Part shown: piece after piece, positions 5,923 to 11,067 of the stretch
Position numbering within the stretch: the first letter of the stretch is position 1
Layout: the number at the start of each line of letters is the position of its first letter
Origin: Anaerolineae bacterium
Lineage (GTDB): Bacteria > Chloroflexota > Anaerolineae > JAFGEY01
Direction of reading: 5' to 3'
Length of the DNA: 11,067 bases
NCBI GenBank assembly: GCA_016929205.1
Contig: JAFGJF010000233.1
Location: 1-11,067 of the forward strand
The notes under the pieces: generated by a model
Databases searched by the model: none
The model's input: only the letters and a program-made list of their open reading frames with translations
Told to the model about the DNA's origin: nothing
Translations under genes and position numbers: made by a program

Positions 5923-7710
5923 GTGTCCGATTCCAATTTTCGCGTTCTGGTTGCCGTCGGCGAGCAGGAGCAAATGTCACCCTTGCTCAGTGTAGCTTGT
6001 GCCCTGGCACACGTTCAAGATGGCGGCGTGATCCTGCTGTGCGTTACGCCCAACGGCGACCGGCCCGATTGGCTGCGCATTCCCGAGCAGTGTGACGGCG
6101 TCAATGTCCACATGGTGGTGCGCGCCGGCACCAATGCCGCCCGCTCAATTTTGCAGGTCGCGCGGGAGATCGATCCCAACCTGCTGCTGTTGGGCTGGAG
6201 CGGTGGGGTAGGCGGGCGAAGTTATCTACTGGGCAGCACTTTGGATCCCGTCGTCCGCTTTGCACCGTGCGATGTGGCCGTCGTACATGGAGATGATCTG
6301 CGCCAAGTGCGCCGGGTGCTCGTGCCGATGTCCAGCGGCCCCAATGCGCCATTGGCGCTCGATATCGCCTTGCAGCTCGCGCCGCAGATCGAGGTGACCG
6401 CCTTGTATGTGGCCCGCCAATCGTTGGGGCCGACTGCTCAGGCGGCCGGAAATGAACAATTGCGCGCCGTGCTCGAGCCGTGGGCCGACGACTCGCGCGT
6501 GTCGGCCAAAGTGGTGTGCGCCGGTGGGGTCATCGAAGGCATCCTTCAAGAGGCGGCATCTGGCTATGACATGCTGCTGATTGGAGCTAGCAACGAGAGC
6601 TATATCGACCGCAAGTTGTTCGGCAATGTGCCACAGTCGATCGCGCTCGCTGCCCCAGTGCCGGCGCTCATCGTCAAGCAGCGCGTAGGCATGTTGCGCA
6701 CCTTGCTGTACCAGGCCGGGCAGCGGCTGTCTGGCATACAGGGCGATCTGTCCATCGCGCAGCGGGTCGAGACCTATCGCGAGGTGCACCGCGGCGCGCG
6801 GTCGCGGCCTGATTTTTACGTGCTCGTTGTGCTGGCCGCGGCCATCGCCACGCTGGGCCTGTTGATGGACAGTGCGGCAGTGATCATCGGGGCGATGGTT
6901 ATTGCGCCGTTGATGTCGGCGATCCTGGGCATCAGCCTGGGCGTGGTGCAAGGCGACGCCCGGCTGCTGTGGCGCTCGGCTTATACAACGCTGCGCGGCG
7001 CGGCGTTGGCGGTGTTGATCGGCGTGCTGGTCAGCGCTATTGCACCCGGCAAGGTGCTTACCGGCGAAATCCTCGGCCGCACGCAGCCGACATTGTTCGA
7101 CCTGGGCGTGGCGCTGCTGTCCGGTTTTGCCGGCGCATATGCACAGTGCCGCCGTGAGGTGTTGAGCGCAGTGTCCGGCGTGGCGATTGCCGTTGCCCTG
7201 GTGCCGCCGCTGGCAACGGTGGGCATCGGGATCACGATGCTGAATTGGACCGTCGCCACCGGCGCTTTGCTGCTGTTCCTGACCAACCTCAGCGCGATCG
7301 TTGCCGCCGCCAGCATGGTTTTGTTGCTTTTCGGCTTTCGGCCTGACCCCGGAAGGCGTCTCCTCGTTTTTGGCCGCAGCATGATCGGCGTCGTTATGTT
7401 GTTGTTGTTCGTCTCGGTTGCGTTGACTGTGCTGACCGTGCAATCGACTCAGACGGCATTGATCTCGTACACAGTTCAAGACGCGCTGACTTTTGAGATC
7501 GACGCTTTGCCTGGGGTAGAGTTGGACGACTGGAAAGTCGAGCGCGGCGGTGGCAAAACGCTGCACATCTGGGTGCAGGTGCGTGCCACGCACGCGATAT
7601 CTTATCAAGATACGATCGGTTTGCAAGAGCGCATTGAGGCACATGTCAAGCGACCGGTTCTGCTGGTGCTGGATGTCGTGCCGATCGCTCGACATGATCT
7701 TGTACGTTGA
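5923..7710 (+). CDS. Universal-stress-protein (two Usp domains) fused to DUF389 membrane domain
   Basis: A 595-residue protein with two Usp domains (about 5-126 and 128-254) followed by a DUF389 multi-spanning membrane region. In the first Usp domain the ATP-binding signature G-2x-G-9x-G-S is complete (Gly91, Gly94, Gly104-Ser105). In the second the equivalent is G-A-S-N ... G-N (221-235), so the second glycine is Asn and the GS is GN: probably non-binding. The DUF389 core begins at about residue 297 with DFYVLVVLAAAIATLGLL and continues with the diagnostic DSAAVIIGAMVIAPLMSAILG. I count about seven membrane helices (about 298-314, 318-341, 359-380, 391-407, 412-438, 446-472, 486-506), then a roughly 85-residue hydrophilic C-terminal domain. 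DUF389 has no established biochemical role that I can cite. The fusion suggests nucleotide- or stress-dependent control of a membrane activity. Domain 1 fits a sensor; this is inference. No clear promoter is visible between the preceding gene and this one. Confidence 0.88.
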   Translation: MSDSNFRVLVAVGEQEQMSPLLSVACALAHVQDGGVILLCVTPNGDRPDWLRIPEQCDGVNVHMVVRAGTNAARSILQVAREIDPNLLLLGWSGGVGGRSYLLGSTLDPVVRFAPCDVAVVHGDDLRQVRRVLVPMSSGPNAPLALDIALQLAPQIEVTALYVARQSLGPTAQAAGNEQLRAVLEPWADDSRVSAKVVCAGGVIEGILQEAASGYDMLLIGASNESYIDRKLFGNVPQSIALAAPVPALIVKQRVGMLRTLLYQAGQRLSGIQGDLSIAQRVETYREVHRGARSRPDFYVLVVLAAAIATLGLLMDSAAVIIGAMVIAPLMSAILGISLGVVQGDARLLWRSAYTTLRGAALAVLIGVLVSAIAPGKVLTGEILGRTQPTLFDLGVALLSGFAGAYAQCRREVLSAVSGVAIAVALVPPLATVGIGITMLNWTVATGALLLFLTNLSAIVAAASMVLLLFGFRPDPGRRLLVFGRSMIGVVMLLLFVSVALTVLTVQSTQTALISYTVQDALTFEIDALPGVELDDWKVERGGGKTLHIWVQVRATHAISYQDTIGLQERIEAHVKRPVLLVLDVVPIARHDLVR

Positions 7711-7728
7711 TGTCAATTCATTTGGACT

Positions 7729-7757
7729 TTGGACAATTTTACGCGATTATTTTTATG
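7729..7757 (+). promoter_or_regulatory. Weak candidate promoter upstream of the epimerase (TTGGAC-N17-TTTATG)
   Basis: TTGGAC (7729-7734) is followed after 17 bases by TTTATG (7752-7757). The -10 match is poor. It would give a leader of about 135 bases containing the G-quadruplex element at 7785-7817. No better promoter is visible in 7711-7898. Confidence 0.3.
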
Positions 7758-7784
7758 ATCTTTTGTACAGCATAACGTCCAATG

Positions 7785-7817
7785 CCCCGCTTGCGGGGGC
7801 GGGGTTAGGGGTGGGGG
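7785..7817 (+). other. G-quadruplex motif overlapping a GC hairpin, in the 5' region of the epimerase gene
   Basis: Bases 7795-7817 read G5-C-G4-TTA-G4-T-G5: four G tracts of at least four with loops of 1, 3 and 1 bases, a textbook intramolecular G-quadruplex motif on the coding strand. The first G tract can instead pair with CCCCG at 7785-7789 (loop CTTG, partner CGGGG 7794-7798), so hairpin and quadruplex exclude each other. There is no T tract, so it is not a standard terminator. Confidence 0.75.
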
Positions 7818-7898
7818 CAAATGCTTGCGATTTTGACGCTTTCCCCGATTGAGACCAAGTTTTGTCAAGTCCAAAATTCATAATAAGGAGTGGATTCA

Positions 7899-8831
7899 AT
7901 GAAGGTATTGGTAACAGGTGGAGCCGGGTTTATCGGCTCGCATGTCGTAGACACGATAGTTGAGGCCGGGCATCAAGTGGCGATTGTCGACAGCTTGTGG
8001 AAGCAGGGCGGCGGGCGTATGGAGAACGTCAATCCGGGGGCGGCTTTTTACAAAATCGACATCCGCGACAAGGCGCTGGCCGATGTGTTTGAGGCTGAGC
8101 ACCCAGAGGTGGTCTGTCACCTTGCCGCACAGCACAGCGTAAAAATCTCGGCCGACGATCCGATCCACGATGCACAGGTCAACATTGTAGGGCTGATCAA
8201 CTTGTTGCAGTGTTGCACGCGTTTTGGCACGCGCAAAATTGTCTTTACCTCGTCGGGGGCGATCTATGGTACGGTCGGGCAGGTGCCGATCGATGAAGAG
8301 TCACCCAAGAATCCGCAATCGCCGTATGGGATTACCAAGATGGCCGCCGAACACTATTTGCGTTTCTGGAAGGACGTACACGGTCTTGATTTTACTGCGC
8401 TGCGGCCCGGCAACGTCTACGGTCCACGTCAGGATCCGACCGGAGAGGCCGGGGTAATCGCCATCTTTGTCGGACGGATCATCGCCGGGGAGCCGGTGCG
8501 CATCGATTGGGATGGAGACCAGCAAAAGGACTATGTGTTTGTACAAGACGTGGCCCAGGCCAACCTGCTGGCACTGGATCACGGTGGAGGAGAGTCGTTT
8601 TGCATTGCGACCGGAAACAGAACGTCGGTTAATGCTCTGTATCAAAAACTGACCGACATTGTCGGCAATAAAGTCGAGGTCATCCGTGCGCCTCGGCGGC
8701 AGGGGGACATTTACCTCAGTTATTTCGACTGCACCAAGGCCAAGGAACAACTCGGGTGGGTGCCAGAGATGGGGTTGGATGAAGGCCTGCGACTGACGGT
8801 GGCATTTTTCCAGAGCAAGTCTGGCTCTTGA
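7899..8831 (+). CDS. NAD-dependent nucleotide-sugar epimerase (GalE-like extended SDR)
   Basis: A 310-residue extended short-chain dehydrogenase. The N-terminal MKVLVTGGAGFIGSHVVD holds the GxxGxxG dinucleotide-binding loop (Gly7, Gly10, Gly13). The catalytic triad is visible as Ser119 (in TSSGAIYG) and the Tyr143-x-x-x-Lys147 pair (YGITK). The LRPGNVYGPRQDP segment after it and the DYVFVQDVAQANLLAL segment are typical of UDP-glucose 4-epimerase-like enzymes. Such enzymes interconvert UDP-glucose and UDP-galactose (or the related uronates or N-acetylhexosamines) in the cytoplasm; the exact substrate cannot be read from sequence. It is somewhat shorter than E. coli GalE (338 residues). ATG 7899 is preferred over the in-frame GTG at 7890 because AAGGAG (7885-7890) sits 8 bases before the ATG and would overlap the GTG. 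It is apparently transcribed alone and converges with a glycosyltransferase, consistent with precursor supply for glycans. Confidence 0.9.
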   Translation: MKVLVTGGAGFIGSHVVDTIVEAGHQVAIVDSLWKQGGGRMENVNPGAAFYKIDIRDKALADVFEAEHPEVVCHLAAQHSVKISADDPIHDAQVNIVGLINLLQCCTRFGTRKIVFTSSGAIYGTVGQVPIDEESPKNPQSPYGITKMAAEHYLRFWKDVHGLDFTALRPGNVYGPRQDPTGEAGVIAIFVGRIIAGEPVRIDWDGDQQKDYVFVQDVAQANLLALDHGGGESFCIATGNRTSVNALYQKLTDIVGNKVEVIRAPRRQGDIYLSYFDCTKAKEQLGWVPEMGLDEGLRLTVAFFQSKSGS

Positions 8832-8849
8832 GTGTATCCGATCTGCCTC

Positions 8850-8921
8850 AAACAGGATTGATCTGAGTCCAGGATGATGAATTTCGTCTTGTTCATCCTT
8901 CATATCTCGTCAATCCTGTTT
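8850..8921. repeat. Nested inverted repeat between convergent genes (possible bidirectional terminator)
   Basis: AAACAGGATTGA (8850-8861) is perfectly repeated in inverse orientation as TCAATCCTGTTT (8910-8921). Inside it, AGGATGA (8871-8877) pairs with TCATCCT (8893-8899). The right arm overlaps the stop codon of the glycosyltransferase (8910-8912, minus strand) and ends in T's on the plus strand. The position, right after the epimerase stop at 8831 and at the glycosyltransferase end, fits transcription termination for both genes. The T tracts are short, and the motif may be a dispersed intergenic repeat. Confidence 0.6.
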
Positions 8922-10097
8922 TGCTTTGTGCTGAGGGCAAAAAACATCATCAACTGTGCGCCGGGCAATCTCTTCCCAGGTGAATTGCCGGGCCAGCTTT
9001 TGGGCCTCCTGTCCGATGCGGGCGCGCAGACCTGGATCGCGGTGCAGTGACTCGGCGGCCTCATAGACGGCCTGTATATCGTCGGGCGGCACGAGAAGCA
9101 TATTTTCTCCGTTGCGCAATTCGGGGAGGGGGATGCGCGGTGTCGTGCTGATGACGGCGCATCCATGCGCCAACGCGGCGTGCAGGCTGCCGCGTCGGAA
9201 TGAGATGCCATCGCGGTAGGGCAGAACGAGGACCTCCACACCGAGCAAAGCCGCCGAAACCTGGCGCGGAGCGACATAGCCAGTCCACTGTACGCGATTT
9301 CGGAGGCCAAGTTCGTCGATCAGCCTTTCGATATGGTTGGCGTAGGCTTGGTTGGTGGGATCGCTGCTGCCCACGCGCCCACCGATCATCAGCAGATGTG
9401 TCTGTCCATCGGCCTGGGCCAGCGCACGGATCAACGTCTCTCCGCCTTTGCTTGCGCTCAAAAATCCAAAATATGCCCACACAAAATCATTTTTCGTATA
9501 GCCAAATGAAGTGCGCCACAGGTCGCGGTCGAAATCTCGGGGTGGATCGACGGCGATGTTGGAGCCGATGGGAATCTGGAACAGGGTGGCGCTGGTGGCA
9601 AAAGGCCAGGCTTGTGCGAGGGCCAGATCCTCGGTATTGGTGACGATGGCTGCATCGCTGTGCCGGGCCAACAGCCTCACTGCCCAGTGACGTATCCGGC
9701 CGGCTTTGGGGAACAAATAAGGGGGCAGTAGGTCGTGGTAGGTGACAACAATACGGGGGCAGTGTTTGAGCCGTTTGAGCCGCCAGGGCAGCAGGTTGAT
9801 CGCTGGATTGCGCATATGGTAGGCAGCAGCCTGGTATTGGATGTTGACTATGTCAGGCTTGATCTGGCTGATGACCCGGGTGATTTGCGCCCAGCAGCCC
9901 CACTTCCAGTTTCGGATGAGCGGCAAAATGTGCCAGGATTGATCGGGGAGCTGATCATTGTTTTTTCCAATCGAGCAGGGACCAAGCACCCACACCTGGT
10001 GTCCCAATTCGACCCAAGCGCGGGCCATTTCGCGCGTGTAATCGCCAACGCCACCCTGCATGGGCGGAAATTCGCCGCTGATCAACAAAATGCGCAT
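8910..10097 (-). CDS. GT4-family glycosyltransferase (GT-B fold)
   Basis: A 395-residue protein starting MRILLISGEFPPMQGGVGDYTREMAR; the Gly-Gly-Val-Gly loop (15-18) after an FPP is the N-terminal signature of GT4 retaining glycosyltransferases. The C-terminal half has the donor-binding Rossmann domain: FVWAYFGFLSASKGGETLIRAL, LLMIGG, NRVQWTGYV and VEVLVLPYRDGISFRRGSLHAALAHGCAVISTTP. In the last segment (from Asp296) the usual E-x7-E donor motif of GT4 enzymes is replaced by a D-G-I-S-F-R-R-G-S form. No signal peptide or membrane helix is seen, so it is cytoplasmic or peripheral. It probably transfers a sugar from a nucleotide donor to a lipid-linked or polysaccharide acceptor; donor and acceptor are unknown. 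ATG 10097 is supported by AGGAGA on the minus strand (10103-10108) and the promoter at 10142-10170. It converges with the epimerase gene. Confidence 0.9.
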   Translation of the reverse strand: MRILLISGEFPPMQGGVGDYTREMARAWVELGHQVWVLGPCSIGKNNDQLPDQSWHILPLIRNWKWGCWAQITRVISQIKPDIVNIQYQAAAYHMRNPAINLLPWRLKRLKHCPRIVVTYHDLLPPYLFPKAGRIRHWAVRLLARHSDAAIVTNTEDLALAQAWPFATSATLFQIPIGSNIAVDPPRDFDRDLWRTSFGYTKNDFVWAYFGFLSASKGGETLIRALAQADGQTHLLMIGGRVGSSDPTNQAYANHIERLIDELGLRNRVQWTGYVAPRQVSAALLGVEVLVLPYRDGISFRRGSLHAALAHGCAVISTTPRIPLPELRNGENMLLVPPDDIQAVYEAAESLHRDPGLRARIGQEAQKLARQFTWEEIARRTVDDVFCPQHKAKQD

Positions 10098-10141
10098 TGC
10101 GGTCTCCTACAAATCAGTGTTTCGGCTCAAGCGAGACGGCT

Positions 10142-10170
10142 ATTGTAGCATGTCCAAAATCTCGCGTCAA
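10142..10170 (-). promoter_or_regulatory. Promoter of the GT4 gene (TTGACG-N17-TACAAT)
   Basis: On the minus strand TTGACG (10165-10170) and TACAAT (10142-10147) are 17 bases apart, both five-of-six consensus matches. The predicted start near 10135 leaves a leader of about 38 bases to the ATG at 10097. Confidence 0.75.
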
Positions 10171-10189
10171 AAATAAAAGTTTCTTGTGA

Positions 10190-10218
10190 TTGACTTGTTC
10201 TCCAAAAGTGCATATAAT
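10190..10218 (+). promoter_or_regulatory. Promoter of the glyceraldehyde-3-phosphate dehydrogenase gene (TTGACT-N17-TATAAT)
   Basis: TTGACT (10190-10195) is one base from consensus and TATAAT (10213-10218) is perfect, with the optimal 17-base spacing, as expected for a highly expressed glycolytic gene. The start is predicted near 10225, giving a leader of about 64 bases. Its -35 box is 19 bases from that of the divergent GT4 promoter. Confidence 0.85.
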
Positions 10219-10276
10219 ATGACCGGTAAGAACACAAAGGCCTGTATAAATGATTTTTCACCATCTAAACATTTAA

Positions 10277-11067
<791 letters not shown>

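Noticed and set aside
6226..7716. 496-codon open frame on the minus strand opposite the Usp-DUF389 gene
   Set aside because: The composition is that of a shadow frame (rich in His, Gln, Arg) with no recognisable domain, and it lies wholly within a well-supported gene on the other strand.

Overview
The window looks like a chromosomal stretch from a moderately GC-rich bacterium. The protein set (SbcD-type nuclease, degenerate PP2C domain fused to an extracytoplasmic propeller, Usp-Usp-DUF389 fusion, compact GalE-like epimerase) together with frequent GTG starts most suggests Chloroflexota (an Anaerolineae-like lineage). That assignment is inference from gene content only. I see no phage, transposon, CRISPR array or complete mobile element.

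Left end (1-953): the 3' end of a large PEP-utilising phosphotransferase, then a strong sigma70-type promoter that runs straight into a truncated alpha/beta-hydrolase remnant, then tRNA-Val(CAC) on the minus strand. The tRNA and the next gene have well-formed promoters pointing away from each other.

Centre (954-7710, all +): a TPR protein and an SbcD-like nuclease, tightly coupled (2 bp apart). They are followed by a 789-aa membrane protein with a catalytically degenerate PP2C-like domain inside the cell and a predicted beta-propeller outside. Next comes a nested hairpin plus T7 that looks like an intrinsic terminator. It ends only 7 bases before the Shine-Dalgarno of a Usp-Usp-DUF389 membrane protein, so it may be a terminator, an attenuator, or both. 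SbcC, the usual SbcD partner, is not in the window.

Right end (7711-11067): a G-quadruplex/hairpin element precedes an NAD-dependent sugar-nucleotide epimerase. The epimerase converges with a GT4 glycosyltransferase across a nested inverted repeat. The glycosyltransferase is divergent from a type I glyceraldehyde-3-phosphate dehydrogenase (cut by the window end), and both have near-consensus promoters back to back. Epimerase and glycosyltransferase together suggest glycan or surface polysaccharide synthesis; the dehydrogenase is central glycolysis.

The parts most worth following up are the pseudo-PP2C/propeller receptor-like protein, the terminator-like hairpin abutting the ribosome-binding site at 5913, the SbcD gene paired with a TPR gene rather than sbcC, and the G-quadruplex leader at 7785-7817.
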